A program made the position numbers and the translations under genes. 8,394 nucleotides of DNA from Solobacterium sp. (lineage in GTDB: Bacteria > Bacillota_I > Bacilli_A > Erysipelotrichales > Erysipelotrichaceae). The stretch's first letter is position 1, and every line of letters begins with the position of its first letter. The notes beneath the pieces were generated by a model. It saw only the letters and a list, made by a program, of their open reading frames with translations. It ran no database searches and was not told the origin of the DNA. Of this stretch, positions 1 through 5,779 are shown in pieces. The DNA lies in assembly GCA_017419465.1 (NCBI GenBank), contig JAFOLE010000282.1:1-8394 (forward strand). The letters are read 5' to 3'.

Positions 1-60
1 AGGTGGTAGAGCAACTGACTTTTAATCAGTGGGTCGAGAGTTCGAGTCTCTTCCGAGTCA
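1..60 (+). tRNA. tRNA-Lys (anticodon TTT), 5'-truncated by the window edge
   Basis: The window opens inside the D-loop. The anticodon stem ACTGA/TCAGT encloses loop CTTTTAA, which gives anticodon TTT (Lys). The T-arm is GAGAG with loop TTCGAGT and CTCTT, closed by one G-T wobble, and carries the normal T54-T55-C56. The 3' acceptor strand CCGAGTC and discriminator A end at 60. The next three bases are CGA, so CCA is not encoded and would have to be added after transcription. The 5' acceptor strand and most of the D-arm lie outside the window. Only 5 bases separate it from the following tRNA-Gly, so the two are almost certainly co-transcribed. Confidence 0.93.
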
Positions 61-65
61 CGAAT

Positions 66-139
66 GCAGATGTAGTTCAATGGTAGAACGGCAGCCTTCC
101 AAGCTGCATACGGGGGTCCGATTCCCCTCATCTGCTCCA
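66..139 (+). tRNA. tRNA-Gly (anticodon TCC), complete with encoded CCA
   Basis: A full cloverleaf can be drawn. The acceptor GCAGATG pairs with CATCTGC, followed by discriminator T and CCA at 137-139. The D-arm is GTTC/GAAC with a 7-base loop containing G18-G19. The anticodon stem GCAGC/GCTGC encloses CTTCCAA, giving anticodon TCC, which reads GGA/GGG glycine codons. The four-base variable loop is ATAC, and the T-stem is GGGGG/CCCCT. The T-loop reads TCCGATT, so position 55 is C (base 118) where nearly all elongator tRNAs have T (pseudouridine). Position 15 is A opposite C48, not a standard Levitt pair. The secondary structure is otherwise sound and this is most likely a functional tRNA. Confidence 0.95.
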
Positions 140-151
140 TTTGAAAAATCG

Positions 152-178
152 AACGGCTGAGATGCCGTTTTCTTTTTT
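152..178 (+). terminator. Intrinsic terminator of the tRNA cluster
   Basis: A 6-bp perfect stem, AACGGC (152-157) with GCCGTT (164-169), encloses a six-base loop. It is followed by a T-tract interrupted by a single C (168-178). It lies 12 bases past the encoded CCA of tRNA-Gly and upstream of the next promoter, which suits termination of the tRNA transcript. Confidence 0.85.
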
Positions 179-203
179 GTCCATGCGGAAAGCGTGCGAT
201 AAT
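177..203 (+). promoter_or_regulatory. Probable extended -10 promoter for the three-gene unit
   Basis: An extended -10 element, TG-C-GATAAT, covers 195-203, with GATAAT matching TATAAT at five of six positions. A weak -35, TTGTCC, can be placed at 177-182, but the spacer is only 15 bases and it overlaps the T-tract of the terminator. The extended -10 may therefore do most of the work. The following gene has AGGAGG at 215-220, 10 bases before its ATG. Confidence 0.6.
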
Positions 204-230
204 ACTGATTGAACAGGAGGATTCGTAACG

Positions 231-2207
231 ATGGCAGTACTTGACATTATGGATATCTATAACGATGCCAGGAAGAAAGGTCTCCGCGCGATGCGTGCCG
301 CACAGGCGGAGGGAACCTATCCTTATCTGCCTGCCCTCGATGAAATGCTTGGCGCAGAAGGCGAACGCCTTTCGAAGAAGAACCTCGGCGTAAAGGAAAT
401 TCCGCTTGATATGGTTGTCGGCACAAAGACAAAGGGCCGTCAGAATTCCTTTGCGTGCAATTTCATGCCGATCCTTGAATTTGATACGGAGTTCGGCACG
501 AAGTGGGGCAAGGTCTATAACTACCACATGGAAGTCGGCATCAGTGATCCGATCAAGTGTTATGAATATATGAAGAAGTTCTATGTGCTTGAGGGAAACA
601 AGCGTGTTTCCGTACTCAAGTCACTGGACATGCCTTCCGTGGATGCGGAAGTGATCCGGATCATGCCGGAGCGGACCGATGAGAGGGATGTGCAGCTCTA
701 CTATGAGTTTGTCGATTTCTATAACCTGTGTCCGGTCTATGAGGTGGATTTCTCCCATCCCGGCGGATACAAGAAATTCGTGGAACTGCTCGGACTTTCT
801 GAAACAGAGCCGTGGCCGGAAGATACCGTCCGGATGGTAGAGGCGGGATATTACCGCTTCAAGCGCGTCTTTGACGCCAAATTTCCCAACGGAATCAAAG
901 ACCTCACCATGGCGGAAGCGCTGCTGGTCTATCTGTCCGTGTACAGTATGGAAAGCATTTTCGATCAGCCGCGTCCGGTCATCGAACGGCGGATTGAACG
1001 TCTGACGGAAGAGTTCTACTCGCAGGTCAATGAAGAGAATATCGCCCTGCAGAAAGCACCGGCGCCCCATGCGGAGGCAAACCGCGGCTTCTTCGCAAAT
1101 TTCTTCAGTGCACCGGTTGCCTACAGCGAGCGCCATCCGCTCAAGGCGGCGTTCCTGTATACCAAGACACCGGAAACCTCATCCTGGATCAATGACCAGG
1201 AAATCGGACGTATTTATCTGAATCACCGGTTTGAAGGGCTGATCGAGACCAAGGCGTATTTCAACTGCGACGATGATGCCTCGATCAAGACCGCGATCAC
1301 CGATGCGGCGGAATCGGGTGCCGAGCTGATCGTCACCGCCTCCCCGGCTATGATGCCGCGGACGGTACGTGCCGCAATTCACTACGACAAGATCCGCTTT
1401 CTGAATCTGTCGCTGAATCTCTCGCACAAGAAGGTCCGCACCTACTATGCAAGAATGTATGAGGCAAAGTTCCTGATGGGCGCCCTTGCGGCTTCCTATG
1501 CCTCGGATCATAAGATCGGTTATCTTGCGGATAATCCGATCTACGGTGATATCGCAAGAATCAACGCCTTTGCGAGCGGCGCCGCAATCGTTGACCCGGA
1601 GATAAAGGTTTATCTCGAATGGTCGACGATCAAGGGCAACGACTGGCGCAAGTCCTTCAGGGAAAAGGGTATCTCCGTCATTTCCGGACCGGATTATGCA
1701 TCCTTTGCGGGCAATTACACCGAACAGGGCGTCTTCCGCTGGGATGAAAACGGGGAAGTCATCAACCTTGCCTCACCGCTCTTCAACTGGGGCAAATATT
1801 ACGAACTGATCGTCGATTCCATTATCAAGGGCACGTATGACGATGATCCGTCGGTCCGTGCCAACCAGGCGATCAACTACTGGTACGGTATCTCTGCCGG
1901 TGTCGTGGATATCTCGGTTTCCGAACAGGTATCCTACTATACCCGCAAGCTGCTCGGCATTCTCAAGCATGGTCTCAAGCGCGGTTCCATCGAACCGTTT
2001 GCGGGCGAAATCCACAGCCAGCACCGCCTGATTCAGGACAAGGACGCAAAGGTGCTCAGTGACGATGAAATCATCCGGATGAACTGGCTGAATGACAATG
2101 TCATCGGTTCAATTCCGCAGAAGGAATCCCTGGATGAAGACACGAAGGACATTGTCGAGGTAAGCGGCGTAAACAGCGACATGCAGAAAGCCGCAAAGGT
2201 AGAGTAA
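231..2207 (+). CDS. ParB/sulfiredoxin-like domain fused to BMP-family (nucleoside-binding-like) domain, predicted cytosolic
   Basis: This is a 658-residue protein of unknown function. Residues about 54-145 resemble a ParB/sulfiredoxin N-terminal fold: an I-P-L-D...R70 segment, then VLEGNKRVSVLK (119-130), which parallels the G-x-x-R box of ParB, followed by a beta strand (VDAEVIRI). Residues about 155-270 look helical. A short Ala/Pro-containing linker (about 272-300) leads to a BMP/PnrA-type domain at about 303-590. Its hallmarks are RTYYARMYEAKFLMGALAAS (403-422), KIGYLAD (428-434), INAFASGA (444-451) and a W near 464. The C-terminal tail (about 605-658) is acidic in parts. Classical BMP proteins are secreted lipoproteins that feed nucleosides to ABC importers, and B. 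subtilis Med is a BMP-like regulator. Here the N-terminus is charged, with no signal peptide, lipobox or membrane segment, and no transporter genes follow. A cytosolic sensor or regulator is inferred. The start is supported by AGGAGG 10 bases upstream. Confidence 0.85.
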   Translation: MAVLDIMDIYNDARKKGLRAMRAAQAEGTYPYLPALDEMLGAEGERLSKKNLGVKEIPLDMVVGTKTKGRQNSFACNFMPILEFDTEFGTKWGKVYNYHMEVGISDPIKCYEYMKKFYVLEGNKRVSVLKSLDMPSVDAEVIRIMPERTDERDVQLYYEFVDFYNLCPVYEVDFSHPGGYKKFVELLGLSETEPWPEDTVRMVEAGYYRFKRVFDAKFPNGIKDLTMAEALLVYLSVYSMESIFDQPRPVIERRIERLTEEFYSQVNEENIALQKAPAPHAEANRGFFANFFSAPVAYSERHPLKAAFLYTKTPETSSWINDQEIGRIYLNHRFEGLIETKAYFNCDDDASIKTAITDAAESGAELIVTASPAMMPRTVRAAIHYDKIRFLNLSLNLSHKKVRTYYARMYEAKFLMGALAASYASDHKIGYLADNPIYGDIARINAFASGAAIVDPEIKVYLEWSTIKGNDWRKSFREKGISVISGPDYASFAGNYTEQGVFRWDENGEVINLASPLFNWGKYYELIVDSIIKGTYDDDPSVRANQAINYWYGISAGVVDISVSEQVSYYTRKLLGILKHGLKRGSIEPFAGEIHSQHRLIQDKDAKVLSDDEIIRMNWLNDNVIGSIPQKESLDEDTKDIVEVSGVNSDMQKAAKVE

Positions 2208-2218
2208 AAGGTAGAAGA

Positions 2219-2896
2219 ATGAATATTCTCGCGCTGGCAGATACAGAGCTTCAGAATCTGTATGATTACTACAACCCCCGCAGGGCGGAAGGAGCCGACC
2301 TGATCATTTCGTGCGGGGATCTGAACGCAAAGTATCTGGAATTTCTGACGACTGTCGTAAACAGACCGCTGCTTTACATCAACGGAAATCACGATACGCA
2401 GTATAAGGAACATGCGCCGGAGGGCTGTATCAGTATTGAGGATATGGTCTATGAATACAAAGGCCTGCGGATCGCGGGACTTGGCGGCTCCTACAAATAC
2501 AAACCGACCGGAAAGCCGTACATGTATACGGAGAAACAGATGGCATGGCGGATCCGGCGTCTGCGCTCCTGGATCAGGGCCTATGAGGGCATCGATATTC
2601 TGGTGACGCATGCGCCTGCGGAAGGGTATGGCGATCTGGATGATCTGCCGCACTGGGGGTTTGCCTGCTTCAATGATCTGCTTGCGGAATACAAACCGAA
2701 GCTGATGCTTTACGGACACGTTCATAAGGAGTATGGTGATTTTCAGCGCGAGATCGTGCACGAAAGCGGCACGAAACTGATAAACTGCTATGGCAGCGTT
2801 ATGATACCGTTTGAGGATGATATGATTACAGAGCGCTCCGCAGCCGCAAAGCGCAGAATCAGACTGCTCAAATGGTTAAACAGCAGAGGGGAATAA
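2219..2896 (+). CDS. Calcineurin-like metallophosphoesterase, variant motif I
   Basis: This 225-residue protein has the layout of a small soluble metallophosphoesterase: D8 in motif I, GD(LN) at 33-36, GNHD at 56-59, TH (H131) and GHVH at 166-169. These residues normally bind two metal ions and the phosphate. Motif I reads D8-T-E10, where most relatives have D-x-H, so one metal ligand is Glu or is lost. GLRIAGLGGSYKY (82-94) and the YTEKQM segment at 103-108 are also distinctive. The last 20 residues are basic (RSAAAKRRIRLLKW). It has no signal peptide or membrane helix. It starts 11 bases after the BMP-domain gene, with a modest AAGG site, so it shares that transcript and could act downstream of that protein. 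The substrate cannot be named: a phosphodiester, nucleotide or phosphoprotein are all possible. Confidence 0.88.
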   Translation: MNILALADTELQNLYDYYNPRRAEGADLIISCGDLNAKYLEFLTTVVNRPLLYINGNHDTQYKEHAPEGCISIEDMVYEYKGLRIAGLGGSYKYKPTGKPYMYTEKQMAWRIRRLRSWIRAYEGIDILVTHAPAEGYGDLDDLPHWGFACFNDLLAEYKPKLMLYGHVHKEYGDFQREIVHESGTKLINCYGSVMIPFEDDMITERSAAAKRRIRLLKWLNSRGE

Positions 2897-2902
2897 CAGG
2901 AT

Positions 2903-4021
2903 ATGCATCGTAAGACATGGATGGAAATTGATCTGGACGCCGTTGAGGCAAATGTCCGGACCGCAAAGGAGAGATCCGGAAAAAAGATAATCGCCGTGGT
3001 AAAGGCAGACGGATACGGTCTCGGTGACCTTGCGGTCGCAAATGCCGCAGTCGCGGCAGGCGCAGAGATGCTGGCGGTTTCCTCCTGCGATGAGGCAATG
3101 ATCCTCAGAAATAAAGGCTACCGCGGGGATGTGCTGATTCTCGGACATACCGACGCGGAAGACCTTGCACGAATGATCCGGCAGAAGATCGCGGTTCCGG
3201 CGTATTCCGCGCTGTGGGTAAAGAATGCGATTGAAGCGGGCTGCCGCGGCCTGCGTGTGCATATCAAGGTCGATACCGGCATGAACCGGATCGGCTTCAA
3301 GGACAACGCGGAGATCCGTCAGGCAATTCATGACCTCACGGAAGCTGGTGCGGAAGTGGAAGGCATCTTTACGCACTTTGCCTGCGCGGATACGGATCCC
3401 GAATTTACGACGGTTCAGTTTGAACGGTTCCGTAAGGCAGTGGAGGAAGCGGATCATTCCTTCCGCTGGATCCATTGTGATAACTCGGAGGCGACGCTTT
3501 CCTTTAAGGATGATCTTTCCAATGCCTGCCGCTTCGGAATCGGGATGTACGGAATTTCCGACACTTATAAGGGACTGAAACATGCGGTATCGCTGTGGTC
3601 GGAGATCTTCCTGGTGAAACAGGTTCCTGCCGGGGAAACGATCGGTTACGGCGCAACCTACCGCACCGAAGCACCGGAGTGGATCGCCACGATGCCGATC
3701 GGCTATGCGGACGGTCTGGTCCGCAAGAATCAGGGCAGAACCGTCTATATCGACGGAGAATACGTACCGATCGTCGGCCGTGTATGCATGGACCAGACGA
3801 TGATCAAACTTCCCCGTCCGATGGCGGAGGGCACGAAGGTCGAACTGTTCGGCCCGCATCTCTCCCTTGAGGCAATGGCCGAAGACCTCGGTACGATTCC
3901 CTATGAAATCATCTGTCTGATCTCTGAGCGTGTCACCCGGATCTATACCCGGAACGGTAAGCAGGTGGATGAGTTCAACGGACGGGTGATCGAATCCAAA
4001 TACAACCCGGAAGGGGAATAA
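2903..4021 (+). CDS. alr: Alanine racemase
   Basis: Alanine racemase is a PLP enzyme that interconverts L- and D-alanine for peptidoglycan precursors in the cytosol. The 372 residues match the family length. The PLP lysine is K34 in AVVKADGYG. K122 and R129 lie in HIKVDTGMNRIG, at the positions of the carbamylated lysine and active-site arginine of the Geobacillus enzyme. R210 (CRFGIGMYG) would contact the PLP ring nitrogen. The second catalytic base is Y249 in IGYGATY. GYADG (267-271), VGRVCMD (291-297) and Y334 in TIPYE complete the C-terminal domain. All catalytic residues are present. The only visible motif deviation is Leu in place of His in the usual YGHG after the PLP lysine. The ATG is 6 bases after the phosphoesterase stop codon. 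A GAGGGG ribosome site 11 bases upstream lies inside the end of that gene, so expression is probably coupled. Confidence 0.97.
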   Translation: MHRKTWMEIDLDAVEANVRTAKERSGKKIIAVVKADGYGLGDLAVANAAVAAGAEMLAVSSCDEAMILRNKGYRGDVLILGHTDAEDLARMIRQKIAVPAYSALWVKNAIEAGCRGLRVHIKVDTGMNRIGFKDNAEIRQAIHDLTEAGAEVEGIFTHFACADTDPEFTTVQFERFRKAVEEADHSFRWIHCDNSEATLSFKDDLSNACRFGIGMYGISDTYKGLKHAVSLWSEIFLVKQVPAGETIGYGATYRTEAPEWIATMPIGYADGLVRKNQGRTVYIDGEYVPIVGRVCMDQTMIKLPRPMAEGTKVELFGPHLSLEAMAEDLGTIPYEIICLISERVTRIYTRNGKQVDEFNGRVIESKYNPEGE

Positions 4022-4028
4022 ACAACAG

Positions 4029-4051
4029 GACAGCGTATGCTGTCTTTTCTT
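4029..4051 (+). terminator. Intrinsic terminator after alr
   Basis: A perfect 6-bp stem, GACAGC (4029-4034) and GCTGTC (4039-4044), encloses a GTAT loop and runs into TTTTCTT. It begins 8 bases after the alr stop codon. It separates the alr unit from the histidine operon, though the short stem and interrupted T-tract could allow some read-through. Confidence 0.8.
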
Positions 4052-4067
4052 ATAATCGTGATGAAAG

Positions 4068-4099
4068 ATTTTTCAGAAAAATTGAGAGAAAATGTTTTC
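4068..4099 (+). promoter_or_regulatory. Two short AT-rich inverted repeats in the his leader (operator candidate)
   Basis: The first repeat, ATTTTTC-A-GAAAAAT (4068-4082), is perfectly symmetrical around one central base. Its last base is the first T of a TTGAGA -35-like hexamer (4082-4087). The second, GAAAA-TG-TTTTC (4088-4099), lies between that hexamer and the -10 region. Both share the half-site GAAAA/TTTTC, with centres about 18-19 bases apart, so they sit on nearly the same DNA face. This suggests a repressor or activator site for the his genes, but AT-rich leaders produce such symmetry by chance and the assignment is tentative. Confidence 0.35.
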
Positions 4100-4117
4100 A
4101 GCACATGCTATCATAAT
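4082..4117 (+). promoter_or_regulatory. Probable promoter of the histidine operon
   Basis: An extended -10-like element, TG-C-TATCAT, lies at 4106-4114, overlapping an alternative CATAAT at 4112-4117. TTGAGA at 4082-4087 matches five of six bases of the -35 consensus, but the spacer to TATCAT is 21 bases, longer than ideal. The promoter may rely on the extended -10 or on an activator. It follows the alr terminator and precedes hisC, whose AGGAGG (4126-4131) is 6 bases from the ATG. The 116-base gap shows no T-box or leader peptide rich in histidine codons. Confidence 0.5.
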
Positions 4118-4137
4118 ACAAATACAGGAGGAAGCCC

Positions 4138-5205
4138 ATGTCCCGCTATATGAATCCGAGCTATCGGTCACTGAAGCCGTACGTTCCCGGGGAGATCCCG
4201 CGGGACAGAACCTTCATCAAACTGAATACGAATGAATCGCCGTATCCGCCGTCTCCCGGCGTTATCGCGGCTTTTACTGCGGACAACGCAAAACTGCAGC
4301 GGCTGTACAGCGATCCTGCCAGTATCGATCTTGACCGGGCGATCGCCGGCGCCGTCCGGGTGCGTCAGGAAAACATCATGGCGACCGGCGGCAGTGATGA
4401 AGTGCTTGAGCTTGCCTTTATGGCCTATGCCGCAGACGGCATTGCCTTTGCGGATGAGACCTACGGGTTTTACCGTGTGCTTGCCGACCTGCATGATCTC
4501 GACACACGCATCATTCCGCTGCGGGATGATTTTTCATTGAATCCGGAAGATTATTACAACCTTGGCAGGATGATCGTCATTGCCAACCCGAATGCGCCGA
4601 CCGGTCTGTATCTCAAGCCGGATGTGATCGAAGACATCGTTCGCCATAATCCCGACCATGTGGTGGTGATTGATGAGGCGTATGTGGATTTCGGCAACGA
4701 GTCCGTCATTCCTCTTATTCATAAATATGACAACCTGCTTGTGACGCAGACCTTCTCGAAGTCCCGCAGTCTTGCGGGAGCCCGGATCGGCTTTGCGGCA
4801 GGAAATGCGGCGCTGATCGAAGATCTCGAGCGGCTGCGCAATTCGCGCAACCCGTATGACATCTCCCGACAGTCCCAGCTTGCGGGCGTAAAAGCGGTGG
4901 AGGATGCGGCCTATTACCGTGACCTCTGTGTCCGCATTGTGCGCACCCGGGAATGGACGATGCGCCAGCTGAAAGCACTTGGCTTTACCGGAACGGACAG
5001 CTGTGCGAACTTTGTGTTTGTGAAACATCCGGATTTCCCGGGTGAAGTCATTGCGCAGAAACTGCGGGAGAAGGGATTCCTGATCCGGCATTTCAATAAG
5101 GAACGTATCAAAGATTACAACCGCATCACTATCGGAACCGAGGAAGAAATGGAAGCGCTCGTGGAAGCGCTCAGGGAGATAACCGGCCATGACAAGAACA
5201 GCTGA
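4138..5205 (+). CDS. hisC: Histidinol-phosphate aminotransferase
   Basis: HisC is a PLP-dependent fold-type I transaminase. It converts imidazole-acetol phosphate and glutamate to histidinol phosphate and 2-oxoglutarate. The 355 residues fit the family. Motifs in order are LNTNESPYPPSP (29-40), the GGSDE phosphate-binding turn (84-88), NPNAPTG (150-156), DEAYVDF (179-185) with D179 and Y182 contacting PLP, TFSKSRSLAGARIGF (205-219) with Schiff-base K208 and R216, and NRITIGT (328-334) with the substrate-carboxylate arginine R329. No key residue is missing. The start has a strong AGGAGG. It is the first gene of the operon and overlaps hisB by 17 bases. HisC enzymes often also accept aromatic 2-oxo acids, so a side role in Phe/Tyr synthesis is possible. 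Confidence 0.96.
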   Translation: MSRYMNPSYRSLKPYVPGEIPRDRTFIKLNTNESPYPPSPGVIAAFTADNAKLQRLYSDPASIDLDRAIAGAVRVRQENIMATGGSDEVLELAFMAYAADGIAFADETYGFYRVLADLHDLDTRIIPLRDDFSLNPEDYYNLGRMIVIANPNAPTGLYLKPDVIEDIVRHNPDHVVVIDEAYVDFGNESVIPLIHKYDNLLVTQTFSKSRSLAGARIGFAAGNAALIEDLERLRNSRNPYDISRQSQLAGVKAVEDAAYYRDLCVRIVRTREWTMRQLKALGFTGTDSCANFVFVKHPDFPGEVIAQKLREKGFLIRHFNKERIKDYNRITIGTEEEMEALVEALREITGHDKNS

Positions 5206-5779
5206 ACTTAAACGCACGACTGCGGAAACGGATATTTATGTGTCTGTGGATCTTGACGGAAACGGCGAGACATCGATCGCTTCCGGCATCGGATTCCTCG
5301 ATCACATGCTTGTGCTTCTTTCCCGCCACTCCGGCATTTCAATGACCGTTACCTGTAACGGCGATACCGAGGTGGATGATCACCACAGCACGGAGGATAT
5401 CGGAATCGCACTCGGAACCGTGGTCAGGGAAGCGCTTGGCGACAAGAAGGGCATCCGCCGGTACGGAACGATGATCCTGCCGATGGATGAGGCGCTTGTC
5501 ATTGCGGCGCTGGATATCTCCGGCCGCGGCGGACTTTACTATGATGTGCCGTTCCTGACGGAAAAGATCGGCACCTTTGATACGGAACTGGTTGAGGAAT
5601 TCATGCATTCCTTTGCCATGAATGCAGGGATCACCCTGCATCTGCGCAAGCTTGCCGGAACCAACAGTCACCATGTCGCAGAGGCATGCTTTAAGGGACT
5701 GGGCCGTGCATTGCGCGAAGCGGTATCCATGGACGAGCGCTTTAAGGACAGCGTGCCGTCCACCAAGGGGGTTTTATGA
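5189..5779 (+). CDS. hisB: Imidazoleglycerol-phosphate dehydratase (monofunctional)
   Basis: This enzyme dehydrates imidazole-glycerol phosphate to imidazole-acetol phosphate, the substrate of HisC. The 196 residues match the single-domain form, with no fused histidinol-phosphatase domain as in E. coli HisB. The Mn-binding signatures are FLDHML (36-41), DDHHSTED (63-70), H140 in FMHSFA, and NSHHVAEACFKGL (159-171). The C-terminus ends in the usual PSTKGVL. The N-terminus TRTAELKRTTAETDI is the standard start. The ATG lies within the last codons of hisC (17-base overlap), with AGGGAG 10 bases upstream, and the stop overlaps hisZ as ATGA. Because it is monofunctional, a separate histidinol-phosphate phosphatase must be encoded elsewhere. 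Confidence 0.97.
   Translation: MTRTAELKRTTAETDIYVSVDLDGNGETSIASGIGFLDHMLVLLSRHSGISMTVTCNGDTEVDDHHSTEDIGIALGTVVREALGDKKGIRRYGTMILPMDEALVIAALDISGRGGLYYDVPFLTEKIGTFDTELVEEFMHSFAMNAGITLHLRKLAGTNSHHVAEACFKGLGRALREAVSMDERFKDSVPSTKGVL

Noticed and set aside
2033..2761. Minus-strand open frame (242 codons) opposite the BMP gene end and phosphoesterase
   Set aside because: It overlaps the junction of two genes with clear motifs and does not look like a protein family.
2876..3859. Long minus-strand open frame (327 codons) opposite alr
   Set aside because: It is fully antisense to alr, which has all catalytic motifs. The product shows no recognisable domain, and long reverse-strand frames recur across the window because the sense genes rarely use codons whose complement is a stop.
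2903..4021. Alanine racemase with an altered substrate gate
   Set aside because: On counting against the Geobacillus enzyme, the gate tyrosine corresponds to Y334 in TIPYE and is conserved. The Glu in ISERV is a different position.
4022..4137. T-box riboswitch or His-codon attenuator in the his leader
   Set aside because: The 116-base gap is too short once the alr terminator is removed. There is no T-box consensus, no run of His codons, and no second terminator directly before hisC.
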